The notes beneath the pieces were generated by a model. That model saw nothing but the letters and a program-made list of their open reading frames with translations. It was not told the origin of the DNA and did no database searches. Shown here in pieces: positions 44,384-53,182 of a DNA stretch of 64,000 nucleotides. How positions within the stretch are numbered: position 1 is the first letter of the stretch; each line of letters opens with the position of its first letter. The translations under genes and the position numbers were made by a program. Source of the stretch: Sedimentitalea sp042687825 (GTDB lineage: Bacteria; Pseudomonadota; Alphaproteobacteria; Rhodobacterales; Rhodobacteraceae); contig NZ_JBHUQE010000004.1 of the NCBI RefSeq assembly GCF_042687825.1, positions 62,001 to 126,000 on the forward strand, written 5' to 3'.

Positions 44384-45223
44384 TCAGCGCTGGCCGCGCG
44401 CCATGAAGGCCAGGCGCTCGAACAGATGCACATCCTGTTCGTTTTTCAGCAGGGCGCCATGCAGTTTCGGCAATGCGTTGGCACCGTCGCGCTTGAGGTC
44501 TTCGGCACTCAGATCCTCTGCCAGCAGCAATTTCAGCCAGTCCAGCACTTCGGAGGTTGACGGTTTTTTCTTGAGCCCGCTGGTGTCGCGCAGCTCGTAA
44601 AACTGGGTCAGCGCCGTGGTCAACAGCTTTTCCTTGATGCCCGGATGATGCACCTCGACGATCTTGCGCATGGTGGCTTCGTCGGGAAAGCGGATATAAT
44701 GAAAGAAACAGCGGCGCAGGAACGCGTCGGGCAGTTCCTTTTCGTTGTTCGAGGTGATGATGACGATCGGACGCTGGCGGGCGTGGATGGTCTCGCCGGT
44801 CTCGTAGACGAAAAATTCCATTTTATCAAGTTCCTGCAGCAGGTCGTTGGGGAACTCGATATCGGCCTTGTCGATCTCGTCGATCAGCAGCACGACCTTT
44901 TCGTCGGCTTCAAAGGCCTGCCACAGCTTGCCTTTCTTGATGTAGTTGCGGACATCATGCACCTTTTCCTCGCCCAGTTGACTGTCGCGCAGGCGGCTGA
45001 CGGCGTCGTATTCATACAGACCCTGCTGGGCGCGGGTGGTGGATTTGACGTTCCATTCGATCATCCGCAGGCCCAGGGCGCCGGCGACCTGGCGCGCCAG
45101 TTCGGTCTTGCCGGTGCCGGGCTCGCCCTTGACCAGCAGCGGCCGTTCCAAAGTTACCGCTGCGTTAACTGCGATCTTCAGATCTTCGGTGGCGACATAT
45201 TCCTCGGTGCCCTGAAATTTCAT
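44384..45223 (-). CDS. MoxR-family AAA+ ATPase
   Basis: AAA+ chaperone-like ATPase, 279 aa. Walker A is LLVKGEPGTGKTELA, Walker B is VVLLIDEIDKADIEFPNDLLQELD, sensor 1 is PIVIITSNNEKELPDAFLRRC. Such ATPases work with VWA proteins to insert metals or remodel proteins. The partner VWA gene follows three genes later in the same direction. The next gene starts 99 bases downstream. No Shine-Dalgarno sequence of note is seen before MKFQGTEEYVATED. Confidence 0.92.
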   Translation of the reverse strand: MKFQGTEEYVATEDLKIAVNAAVTLERPLLVKGEPGTGKTELARQVAGALGLRMIEWNVKSTTRAQQGLYEYDAVSRLRDSQLGEEKVHDVRNYIKKGKLWQAFEADEKVVLLIDEIDKADIEFPNDLLQELDKMEFFVYETGETIHARQRPIVIITSNNEKELPDAFLRRCFFHYIRFPDEATMRKIVEVHHPGIKEKLLTTALTQFYELRDTSGLKKKPSTSEVLDWLKLLLAEDLSAEDLKRDGANALPKLHGALLKNEQDVHLFERLAFMARGQR

Positions 45224-45407
45224 GCTTTTACAACCCTTTGCTGTTACGCCCCTTCGGGCATCCGCTTGGCCGCGCTTTTAGCCCAGACAAGGCGGGATTG
45301 TGTAGTGACAATCTGAAATGTGTCAGCTAAACGCTGCGGCAGTGAGCAGCCAGATGTCTAGGGAAGCGAAATTGACAGACACAGTTGGCCAATCCGAGGG
45401 AGGCAAA

Positions 45408-45830
45408 ATGAAACAGGATGTTCCGCTGCCTGACAATTACCGCCCGGCAGAAGACGAACCTTTCATGAATGAGCGGCAGCTGGAATATTTCCGGCGCAAG
45501 CTGATGGACTGGAAACACGAATTGCTGGCGGGCAGCCGCGACACCATCGAGGGATTGCAGGACGGCACCCGCAATATTCCCGACGTGGCGGACCGGGCCA
45601 GCGAAGAGACCGACCGCGCGCTTGAGTTGCGCACCCGGGATCGCCAGCGCAAGCTGGTCGCCAAGATCGACAGCGCTCTGCGCCGGATCGACGAGGGTGA
45701 ATACGGCTATTGCGAAGTCACGGGCGAACCGATTTCGCTGCGGCGCCTGGATGCGCGTCCGATCGCCACCATGAGCCTGGAAGCGCAGGAACGTCACGAG
45801 CGGCGCGAAAAGGTACATCGCGACGATTGA
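45408..45830 (+). CDS. dksA: DksA-type RNA polymerase-binding protein
   Basis: Transcription factor of 140 residues that binds RNA polymerase's secondary channel with ppGpp to adjust rRNA and amino-acid promoters. The coiled-coil (ERQLEYFRRKLMDWKHELLAG, then DVADRASEETDRALELRTRDRQRKLVAKIDSAL) keeps the tip residues D..A. The C4 zinc finger of E. coli is reduced to one Cys: YGYCEVTGEPISLRRLDARPIATMSLEAQERHE. This thiol-poor type is known in Rhodobacter. GGAGGCAAA precedes the ATG, and a strong terminator follows. Confidence 0.92.
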   Translation: MKQDVPLPDNYRPAEDEPFMNERQLEYFRRKLMDWKHELLAGSRDTIEGLQDGTRNIPDVADRASEETDRALELRTRDRQRKLVAKIDSALRRIDEGEYGYCEVTGEPISLRRLDARPIATMSLEAQERHERREKVHRDD

Positions 45831-45866
45831 CGTCTTAGGGCGCGAGGCGATGAACGGACGGGCGGG

Positions 45867-45894
45867 CGCCGCGGCACATGCTGCGGCGTTTTTT
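45867..45894 (+). terminator. Rho-independent terminator of dksA
   Basis: CGCCGC and GCGGCG close a nine-base-pair stem (with one G-T pair and a four-base loop), followed by six T. It stands 24 bases before the FAD monooxygenase ATG. Confidence 0.85.
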
Positions 45895-45917
45895 GCATTT
45901 TCAGGCAGGATGGGACC

Positions 45918-47054
45918 ATGGCGGCGGAAATTCACGTGATCGGGGCCGGGATCGGCGGCGTCGCGGCGGCCGTCGCGCTGGCGCAGCGCGGAATGCGGGT
46001 GCGGGTTCTGGAACAGGCCGGGGCGCTGACTGAGGTCGGTGCCGGTCTGCAGATCAGCGCCAACGGCATGGCCGTGCTGCGCGCCTTGGGGGCGGCAGGA
46101 GTAGAGCCGACGCAGGCGGTGCAATCGGCCGGTACCGAGATCCGCGACCATGCGCGGGGACGTTTGGTAACGCGGATGCCGCCGCCAGAGGCCGGGCCGA
46201 CCTGGTATTTTCACCGCGCGGATCTGCTGGCGCTGTTGGTTGAACGGGCAAAAGCCCTGAACGTGCCGATCGAGCTGGCCACCGAGGTGGCGGGTTACGC
46301 AGTGGATAGGCACGGGTGTCAGCTGACCATGGGCGATGGCAGCCGGCGGCAGGTCGGACTGGTCATCGCCGCGGATGGCGGCCAGAGTCGGGCGCGGCAG
46401 GTGCTGCAGGAACCGGCGCGTGCGCGTTTTTCGCGTCAGGTCGCCTGGCGGGCGCTGGTGCCGGGACCGGGGCAGGCCGGACCCGCCCGCGCGGTCCTGA
46501 GCATGGCGCCGGGCCAGCATGTGGTGACCTATCCGCTGCGGGGCGGCAAGTTGGTCAACATCGTCGCCGTCGAAGAGCGCGACGACTGGAGGCAGGAAGG
46601 CTGGCGTCTAAAGGGGGACCCGGACGAGATGCGCGCCCGGTTTGCCAGATTTGGCGGCCCGGTTGAAGCCTTGCTGGCACAGGTTCAGAGCCCGCATCTG
46701 TGGGCGTTGTATCTGCATCCGGTCGCCGCCCGCTGGTACAGGGGACAATTGGCGCTGTTGGGCGACGCGGCGCATCCAACCCTGCCGTTTATGGCGCAAG
46801 GCGCCTGTCTGGCGCTGGAAGATGCCTGGGTGCTGGCGGCCTGCCTTGCGGCGGATGGTCCGTCCGGTCTGGCCCGCTATCAGGCGCAGCGCCGGCCCCG
46901 GGCGCAGCGGGTGGTCGCGGCCGCTGCCGCCAATGCGCACCGGTTTCACCTGAGGGGACCGCAGCGATGGGGGGCGCAGGCGCTATTGCGCCTGGCCGGC
47001 CCGCGGCTGGCGTCGCGTTACGACTGGATCTACGGCCACGATGTGACATCCTGA
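45918..47054 (+). CDS. FAD-dependent monooxygenase, salicylate-hydroxylase type
   Basis: Flavoprotein hydroxylase of 378 residues. The dinucleotide fold starts IHVIGAGIGGVAAAVALAQRG; the DG motif is LVIAADGGQSRARQ and the GD motif RGQLALLGDAAHPTLPFMAQGACLALEDA. Members attack aromatic acids (salicylate, 6-hydroxynicotinate) or ubiquinone precursors. No catabolic genes lie near, so the substrate is unknown. It starts just after the dksA terminator, leaving little room for a separate promoter; leaderless or read-through expression is possible. Confidence 0.88.
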   Translation: MAAEIHVIGAGIGGVAAAVALAQRGMRVRVLEQAGALTEVGAGLQISANGMAVLRALGAAGVEPTQAVQSAGTEIRDHARGRLVTRMPPPEAGPTWYFHRADLLALLVERAKALNVPIELATEVAGYAVDRHGCQLTMGDGSRRQVGLVIAADGGQSRARQVLQEPARARFSRQVAWRALVPGPGQAGPARAVLSMAPGQHVVTYPLRGGKLVNIVAVEERDDWRQEGWRLKGDPDEMRARFARFGGPVEALLAQVQSPHLWALYLHPVAARWYRGQLALLGDAAHPTLPFMAQGACLALEDAWVLAACLAADGPSGLARYQAQRRPRAQRVVAAAAANAHRFHLRGPQRWGAQALLRLAGPRLASRYDWIYGHDVTS

Positions 47055-47151
47055 CAGGGACGTGATCCGGCGGAGCGCGCTGCGCGCGCACGACATTCCG
47101 GATAGGCGCTCTGGGGCCGGTGCTGCGCGCCGATGATCCGCCGGCACGCGG

Positions 47152-47931
47152 TCAAAGGTTGAGCTCGACCCAGACCGGGACGTGATCGGACGGTTTCTCG
47201 TGCCCGCGCACATGCTTGTCGATCTGGCAGTCCTGCAACAGGTCCGCGGCTTGCGGCGTCAACAGGAAATGATCGATACGGATGCCATTATCCTTGTTCC
47301 AGGCGCCGGCCTGATAATCCCAGAACGAATAGTGGCCGGGGGCGGCGGTGCGGGCACGGAACGCGTCGGTAAAGCCCAGGTTCACGATGCGCCGATAGGC
47401 GGCCCGGCTGTCCGGCAGAAACAGCGCGTCCTGACGCCAGGCGTCGGGCTTTCTGGCGTCTTCGGGTTGAGGGATGATATTGTAGTCACCGGCCATCAAG
47501 GCGGGTTCCTCGCCGGCCACCAGTTGGGCCGCCCGATCCTGCAGGCGGTTCATCCAGGCCAGTTTATAGTCGTATTTCGGCCCCGGCGCCGGGTTGCCAT
47601 TCGGCAGATACAGACCGCATATCCGCAATGCCCGTTTGCCGACGATGGTTGCCTCGATCCAGCGGGCCTGCTCGTCCTCCGGGTCGCCGGGCAGGCCGCG
47701 GGAGACGTCCTCGAGTGGCAGTTTCGACAGGATCGCGACGCCGTTGAACGATTTCTGTCCGTGGGTTTCGACGTTGTAGCCGCGATCCTCGAACAGCTCG
47801 CGCGGAAAATTGGCGTCGATCGATTTGATCTCTTGCAGCAAAACCACATCGGGCTGGGCCGCGTCCAGCCATGCGGGCAGGGCCTGGGCCCGGGCTTTGA
47901 TGCCGTTGATGTTGAAGGTGGCGATTTTCAT
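47152..47931 (-). CDS. xthA: Exodeoxyribonuclease III
   Basis: AP endonuclease/exonuclease of base-excision repair, 259 aa, Mg-dependent. Core motifs are visible: MKIATFNINGIKAR, VVLLQEIKSID, VAILSKLP, GLYLPNG, LMAGDYNIIPQPED, GFTDAFR, YSFWDYQAGAWNKDNGIRIDHFLLTP and the end GHEKPSDHVPVWVEL with the catalytic Asp-His pair. The gene is monocistronic and convergent with the FAD monooxygenase. The start ATG is the normal first residue of the family. Confidence 0.96.
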   Translation of the reverse strand: MKIATFNINGIKARAQALPAWLDAAQPDVVLLQEIKSIDANFPRELFEDRGYNVETHGQKSFNGVAILSKLPLEDVSRGLPGDPEDEQARWIEATIVGKRALRICGLYLPNGNPAPGPKYDYKLAWMNRLQDRAAQLVAGEEPALMAGDYNIIPQPEDARKPDAWRQDALFLPDSRAAYRRIVNLGFTDAFRARTAAPGHYSFWDYQAGAWNKDNGIRIDHFLLTPQAADLLQDCQIDKHVRGHEKPSDHVPVWVELNL

Positions 47932-48274
47932 TCCCGGGTCCCTGTTTGCGGCCGTGGGTTCGATCTATCGCCGATGCGGCGCAGCAGGGCAAGGCCGGCA
48001 GGGAACCTGCTGCGCCAGAGCGCGCAGCGCCGGTTCGAGCCGATTTTCCGGTTGATTCGAGCCTTTGTCGCGATTTTCCCGGTGCGACATGATTTGCCCA
48101 AATTTTCCGCGCAAACCAGATAGTCTGGAAAACGAATAAATCACAGTAAATTAGATATTAATATTAAAGTGGTTGTCGCGAGGTCAATCAACCTGTACTG
48201 GTATTTTTTCGTTTCAAACTACCTAAGAATGCAGATTATTGATTGTGGAAATTCGAGGAGGTGGAAAAGCACAT
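47932..48274 (+). other. 343-base gap with an AT-rich promoter-like segment
   Basis: The right half (about 48120-48250) is strikingly AT-rich against a GC-rich genome, with TTAGATATTAATATTAAAG. A possible plus-strand promoter is TTGTCG (48173), a 17-base spacer and TACTGG (48196), and GGAGGTGG lies just before the next gene. No gene fits in the gap. The segment probably holds the xthA promoter on one side and that of the repeat-peptide gene on the other. Confidence 0.45.
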
Positions 48275-48529
48275 ATGACCAGACAGGGCATATTCATGAC
48301 ATTTGGCAACCCGACCGTCACGGATGGCGAGGCCAGCATGTTTGACGGAGACGGCACGGCGCTGTTCTCCTCAGGCTCCAGTCCGGCACGTCATAGCGAT
48401 GCTATGGTCGGAGATGCAACCGCAATGTTTTCTTCGGGCAGCGCGCCCGCCGCGCGTGTCGCCGATGTGACACAGGCTGTTGCGACACACGATGAAAGTC
48501 GATCCGGTTCGCGATCTGAGAAGGGGTGA
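48275..48529 (+). CDS. Small repeat protein, 84 aa, unknown function
   Basis: A small protein with internal repeats. Residues 25-39 (GDGTALFSSGSSPAR) recur at 46-61 as GDATAMFSSGSAPAAR, and GEASMF at 18-23 is a shorter related copy. Distances are 7 and 21 residues. No signal peptide, Cys or membrane helix is present; Ser, Ala and Gly dominate. GGAGGT lies 12 bases before the ATG, after an AT-rich upstream region; starts at 48239 or 48296 are also possible. The unknown 359-residue gene follows 29 bases later, so the two are likely one unit. The duplicated motif could be a recognition or modification site. Confidence 0.62.
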   Translation: MTRQGIFMTFGNPTVTDGEASMFDGDGTALFSSGSSPARHSDAMVGDATAMFSSGSAPAARVADVTQAVATHDESRSGSRSEKG

Positions 48530-48558
48530 CGGGCCGTCCGGTCACCCAGGATTAACCC

Positions 48559-49638
48559 ATGTCCAATGTCATCCCTCTGCCCCTTTCGTCCCGCCGCAAG
48601 TCCGCCACGCCAAGCGGACCTGATGCGCTGATCGACAGTTTCGCACAGTTTCGGCGGCTGCCGGATGATGTGTTCTGGCTGAAGGAAAACGCTGAACTGT
48701 TGAATATTCTGGAATGCACCGGGAAAAAACTGTCCGAACGGGCCTTGCAGCCGCATGACGCATTCTATCGGAGCGCCGAAAGACGACTGGCGTTCTTTCC
48801 GCAGTACTACCGGTTTTTGTTGTCGATCTGCCTCGATCTCGAGGATCTGGGGCAGGCGGGCGACACTGCGGCGGCGTTGATCGACGCGGTCGCGAAACAG
48901 GGCCTGGCCGAGTCAGAACTGTCCGATTTGCAGCGGCTCGAAGCGCGGCGGTTGATGCTGCGGCGTGGAGTCGATCCGTTTGCCGGCGATGGCGGTCTTG
49001 AAAGCCGGGTGCGTCGTTTCATCGGCCGCCCCGAACGTTTCGCGGTGCCGGACAAAAAAGCCGCCTATGAACTGACCCATGCGGTGTTCTATCTGGGCGA
49101 ATACGGGCGCCGCGATCCGCAACTGTCCCCACAGGCAGCGACATCTCTGGAATTTGCCGGTTTGCTGGCCTATCTCGACCAGAACGCTGATTTGCTGGCC
49201 GAGATCTGCATTGCGATGCGCCATGCCGGACTGGTGCCGTCCGACATCTGGGAAAACTGGCTGCGGCGTGAAACCCTGCGGTTCCAACTGCCGGTCGGTC
49301 AGCAGGTCAATGTTGCGGACGATTACCATACCTATCTCACCGGCAACTGGTTGCTGGCCGCGCGTGGCGCCGAGGCGTTCCACACCCCGGGCGGGAGCGG
49401 GCGTATGGGGTTTGTGCGGGTGAAATCCTATGCCGGTCCGCTGCGCGACATGTCGGTCTGCCTGTACCGGCTGCAGGACGCGCGCCGCGCCGACTGGCGG
49501 GCGATGCAACCGCATATCGAAGCGGCCCTGACCGAGATCGGCCGCGACATCCTGTGCGAAGCCCGGCACAGCAGCGACAGGTTCGAGGCGTTCTTTGCCA
49601 GCTTTGCCCGCGCCGGCGACGCGGGGGCAAGTCAGTAG
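48559..49638 (+). CDS. Unknown 359-aa protein, partner of the repeat peptide
   Basis: I do not recognise this family. The protein is mostly helical and soluble: DALIDSFAQFRRLPDDVFWLKENAELLNIL, a repeated-looking middle (FLLSICLDLEDLGQAGDTAAALIDAVAKQGLAESELSDLQRLEARR), and YELTHAVFYLGEYGRRDPQL with LLAYLDQNADLLAEICIAMRHAGLVPSDIWENWL. The latter is typical of helix-repeat proteins, with possible His/Cys metal positions but no classic motif. It ends RFEAFFASFARAGDAG. It follows the repeat-peptide gene by 29 bases, so co-expression is likely. No ribosome site stands out. Function unknown. Confidence 0.72.
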   Translation: MSNVIPLPLSSRRKSATPSGPDALIDSFAQFRRLPDDVFWLKENAELLNILECTGKKLSERALQPHDAFYRSAERRLAFFPQYYRFLLSICLDLEDLGQAGDTAAALIDAVAKQGLAESELSDLQRLEARRLMLRRGVDPFAGDGGLESRVRRFIGRPERFAVPDKKAAYELTHAVFYLGEYGRRDPQLSPQAATSLEFAGLLAYLDQNADLLAEICIAMRHAGLVPSDIWENWLRRETLRFQLPVGQQVNVADDYHTYLTGNWLLAARGAEAFHTPGGSGRMGFVRVKSYAGPLRDMSVCLYRLQDARRADWRAMQPHIEAALTEIGRDILCEARHSSDRFEAFFASFARAGDAGASQ

Positions 49639-49698
49639 CCCACACTTCGGATTGCAGTTGAATTCCGCGCGATAAGATTCAGATATAAAGAAGAAAAT

Positions 49699-50022
49699 CT
49701 AAAGGGAAAACGATGTCCCGCAGCCGCAAGACGAGGTCGCATTGGGGTTTTCCACCACGAACCGTGCGCCGATCAGTTCTTCGGTAAAATCGATCACGGC
49801 ATTTTCCAGAAAGGGCAGGGATACGGAATCCACTACGACTTTTTGTCCTTGCCCCTCCAGCACCAGGTCGTCGCCGGTCGGCTGATCCAGCGCGATCTCG
49901 TACTGGAACCCGGAACAGCCGCCGCCCTCGACGGCGACGCGCAGGGCCTGTCCCTGGTCGGCGGCGCCGATTTCGGCCAGCCGGGCAAAGGCACGGTCGG
50001 TGACTTTCGGGGGCAGTTGCAT
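49699..50022 (-). CDS. erpA: Iron-sulfur cluster insertion protein ErpA/HesB
   Basis: A-type Fe-S carrier of 107 residues. The three conserved cysteines are in VEGGGCSGFQYEIALD and NPNATSSCGCGTSFSL. The start MQLPPKVTDRAFARLAEIG is chosen because the longer frame reads into non-family sequence and the A-type fold starts here. It delivers clusters to apoproteins. It diverges from dgt, a classical arrangement in this order, and shares its promoter region with it. Confidence 0.92.
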   Translation of the reverse strand: MQLPPKVTDRAFARLAEIGAADQGQALRVAVEGGGCSGFQYEIALDQPTGDDLVLEGQGQKVVVDSVSLPFLENAVIDFTEELIGARFVVENPNATSSCGCGTSFSL

Positions 50023-50104
50023 CGTCAGGCACTCCGGGGCGGTTTCAATATCCTGCGACCTATCATATAGAAACCCCAAGGACTGGCGACAAGGATAACA
50101 CGCA

Positions 50105-51274
50105 ATGCGCGCGCCCTTTGCCTCGGATCCGGCAGACAGCAGGGGACGGCTGGTGGCGGAAGAGGAAAGCAGTTTCCGGTCGTGTTTTCAGCGCGACCGG
50201 GACCGGATCATTCATGCCAGCGCCTTTCGCCGGCTCAAGCACAAGACCCAGGTGTTCATCGAGCACGAGGGCGACTATTACCGCACCCGGCTGACCCATT
50301 CGATCGAGGTGGCGCAGGTGGCGCGCACCATCGCCGGTGCGCTGGGGCTGAACGCCGAACTGACCGAGGCAGTGGCGCTGGCGCATGATCTGGGCCATCC
50401 GCCATTTGGGCATACCGGCGAGGACGCGCTGCATGCGCTGATGGCGCCCTTTGGCGGGTTCGATCACAACGCCCAGGCGATCCGCATCGTGACCGATCTG
50501 GAGCGCCACTATGCCCAGTTCGACGGGCTGAACCTGACCTGGGAGACGCTGGAAGGCATCGCCAAGCACAACGGTCCGGTGCCCCGACCGACCCCCTGGG
50601 CCTTGTCCGGGTACAATCTGCATCACGATCTCGAGCTTGAGACCTATGCCAGCGCCGAGGCGCAGGTGGCGGCGATCGCGGACGATGTCGCCTATAACCA
50701 CCACGATCTGCATGATGGGCTGCGGGCCGAGCTGTTCTCGACCGACGAACTGGCCGAACTGCCGATCCTGCGCCAGAATTTCGCCCGCGTCGATGCGTTG
50801 TATCCGGGGCTGAACTATTACCGGCGGCGGCACGAGGCGCTGCGCCGGTTCTTTGGCGTTCTGGTCGAGGACGTGATCGGCGTCGCCCGCAAGAACCTGG
50901 CGGTTCTGAAGCCGCAAAGCGTGGCCGACATCCGTCAGGCGGGGCGTCCGATGATCCAGTTCTCGCGCCCGGTCTTTACCGATCTCAAGGAGATCCGCGG
51001 GTTTCTGTTCGAACGCATGTACCGGGCGCCCAGCGTGGTGCGGATGCGGGCCGAGGTGACCTGTGTCGTTCAGGAGCTGTTCCCCTATTTCATGGCCCAT
51101 CCCGAGCAATTGCCGAAACAGTGGCGCAAGGATGTTGACGAGGTCCGGGACGAGACCGGGCTGGCGCGGATCGTTTCGGATTACATCGCCGGCATGACCG
51201 ACCGCTTTGCGCTGCAGGAACATGCCCGCCTGATCGCGCCGGGAAAATCCGCCAGCCCGCCGGATTTCGTCTGA
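50105..51274 (+). CDS. dgt: dGTP triphosphohydrolase-like HD protein
   Basis: Deoxynucleoside triphosphate triphosphohydrolase of 389 residues (short type). The HD metal motif reads VALAHDLGHPPFGHTGEDAL, preceded by IHASAFRRLKHKTQVF and RTRLTHSIEVAQVARTIAG. The later AIADDVAYNHHDLHDGLRAELF supplies the remaining metal ligand. Removes dGTP and other dNTPs, controlling nucleotide pools. It is followed by argS 82 bases on. Confidence 0.93.
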   Translation: MRAPFASDPADSRGRLVAEEESSFRSCFQRDRDRIIHASAFRRLKHKTQVFIEHEGDYYRTRLTHSIEVAQVARTIAGALGLNAELTEAVALAHDLGHPPFGHTGEDALHALMAPFGGFDHNAQAIRIVTDLERHYAQFDGLNLTWETLEGIAKHNGPVPRPTPWALSGYNLHHDLELETYASAEAQVAAIADDVAYNHHDLHDGLRAELFSTDELAELPILRQNFARVDALYPGLNYYRRRHEALRRFFGVLVEDVIGVARKNLAVLKPQSVADIRQAGRPMIQFSRPVFTDLKEIRGFLFERMYRAPSVVRMRAEVTCVVQELFPYFMAHPEQLPKQWRKDVDEVRDETGLARIVSDYIAGMTDRFALQEHARLIAPGKSASPPDFV

Positions 51275-51355
51275 TCGCCGCGTCCAACGGCACTGCCATC
51301 AGTTGACCGCCGCCGCGCGCGTGATAAACCGCGCCAAAGCCCGAAGGATGCCGAA

Positions 51356-53101
51356 ATGAACCTGTTTGCCGATATTCGCACGCTTGTGCTGCACAGCCTG
51401 GATGAAATGGTGGCCCAGGGCGCGCTGCCCGCAGGGCTGGATTTTGCCAATGTCGCGGTCGAACCGCCGCGCGATGCGGCGCATGGCGACATGGCCACCA
51501 ACGCCGCGATGGTGCTGGCGAAACCGGCCGGGATGAAGCCGCGCGACATCGCCACCGTGCTGGCCGGGAAACTGGCGGCGGATGCGCGCGTCACCAGTGC
51601 CGACGTGGCCGGGCCCGGTTTTCTGAATCTGCGGCTGGCGCCCGCGGTCTGGCAGGGCGTGATCGCCCATGTATTGCAATCGGGCACCGATTTCGGCCGC
51701 TCGTCCATGGGGCAGGGGCGGCGCGTCAATGTCGAATATGTCAGCGCCAATCCGACCGGGCCGTTGCATGTGGGTCACACCCGCGGCGCCGTGTTCGGCG
51801 ACGCGCTGGCCAGTCTGCTGGATTATGCCGGCCACGACGTCACGCGCGAATACTATATCAACGACGGCGGCGCCCAGGTCGATGTGCTGGCCCGCTCGGT
51901 CTATCTGCGTTATCTCGAAGCGCTGGGGCGGGAGGTGGCGTTCGAGGACGGCACCTATCCCGGCGACTATCTGATCCCGGTGGGCCAGGCGGTGGCGCGC
52001 GACAAGGGCGACGTCTGGGTCGATCAGCCGGAAAGCGTCTGGCTGGAGGAATTGCGCGATATCGCCACCGGCGCGATGATGCAACTGATCCGCGCCGATC
52101 TGGCGGCTCTGGGCGTCGAGATGGACGTGTTCTATTCCGAAAAATCTCTGTATGGCACCGGTCAGATCGAGGCGGCGATCGAGGATCTGCGCGGCAAGGG
52201 GCTGATCTATCGCGGCACGCTGGAGCCGCCCAAGGGCAAGACGCCCGAGGATTGGGAGCCGCGCGAGCAGACTCTGTTCCGCTCGACGGCGCATGGCGAT
52301 GACGTGGATCGGCCGATCATGAAATCCGATGGCGGGTGGACCTATTTCGCCCCCGATATCGCTTATCATTATGACAAGGTTTCCAGAGGCTTTGACGCGC
52401 TGATTGATGTGTTTGGCGCCGATCACGGCGGCTATGTCAAGCGCATGAAGGCGGCGGTCTCGGCGCTGTCTGACGGGCAGGTGCCGCTGGATATCAAGCT
52501 GACCCAGCTGGTGCGGCTGTTCAAGAACGGCGAACCGTTCAAGATGTCCAAACGGGCCGGCAATTTCGTCACCCTGCGCGATGTGGTCGATCAGGTCGGC
52601 CCGGATGTCACCCGCTTTGTCATGCTGACCCGCAAGAATGACGCGCCGCTGGATTTCGATTTCGACAAGGTGCTGGAACAATCCCGCGAGAACCCGGTGT
52701 TCTATGTGCAATACGCCCATGCCCGGGTGATGAGCCTGCTGCGCCGCGCCGCCGAGGCCCAGATCGCAACGGATATGGCGGCGCTGGCCGGCGCCGACCT
52801 AGCGCGGCTGGACCATGCTGCTGAACTGGCCGTGGCGAAAAAACTGGCGGAATGGCCGCGTCTGATCGAAACCGCGGCGCGCAGCAACGAACCGCACCGC
52901 GTTGCGTTTTACCTTTATGAACTGGCTGGCGATTTCCACGCCCTGTGGAACCGCGGGAATGACGAGACCGGCCTTCGCTTTGTGCAACAGGACGATGTCG
53001 CGGCCAGCCAGGCAAAAATGGCGCTGGCGCGGGCCGTTTCCGTTGTTATTTCCGCAGGTCTTGGTATTCTCGGGGTCACACCGGCGCAGGAGATGCGGTA
53101 G
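51356..53101 (+). CDS. argS: Arginyl-tRNA synthetase
   Basis: Charges tRNA-Arg, 581 aa, class I. The HIGH box is in YVSANPTGPLHVGHTRGAVFGDAL (HVGH) and the KMSKS-type loop is in PFKMSKRAGNFVTL. The N-terminal Arg-tRNA domain is at residues 1-90 and the anticodon DALR domain at the C-terminus (AELAVAKKLAEWPRLIETAAR). It heads a short run with the SPOR protein gene 81 bases downstream. Confidence 0.97.
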   Translation: MNLFADIRTLVLHSLDEMVAQGALPAGLDFANVAVEPPRDAAHGDMATNAAMVLAKPAGMKPRDIATVLAGKLAADARVTSADVAGPGFLNLRLAPAVWQGVIAHVLQSGTDFGRSSMGQGRRVNVEYVSANPTGPLHVGHTRGAVFGDALASLLDYAGHDVTREYYINDGGAQVDVLARSVYLRYLEALGREVAFEDGTYPGDYLIPVGQAVARDKGDVWVDQPESVWLEELRDIATGAMMQLIRADLAALGVEMDVFYSEKSLYGTGQIEAAIEDLRGKGLIYRGTLEPPKGKTPEDWEPREQTLFRSTAHGDDVDRPIMKSDGGWTYFAPDIAYHYDKVSRGFDALIDVFGADHGGYVKRMKAAVSALSDGQVPLDIKLTQLVRLFKNGEPFKMSKRAGNFVTLRDVVDQVGPDVTRFVMLTRKNDAPLDFDFDKVLEQSRENPVFYVQYAHARVMSLLRRAAEAQIATDMAALAGADLARLDHAAELAVAKKLAEWPRLIETAARSNEPHRVAFYLYELAGDFHALWNRGNDETGLRFVQQDDVAASQAKMALARAVSVVISAGLGILGVTPAQEMR

Positions 53102-53182
53102 CAAAACCGCCCGAACCGCCGGCCCGAGGCAGACAAGAGAACCCAGGGCGCGCGTTGCGCGCAAAAGGGCAGCGAGGCGGAC

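Noticed and set aside
45372..45377. Perfect TTGACA before dksA as a -35 box
   Set aside because: A start from it would fall at or beyond the Shine-Dalgarno sequence and nearly at the ATG, which is not sensible given the strong ribosome site.
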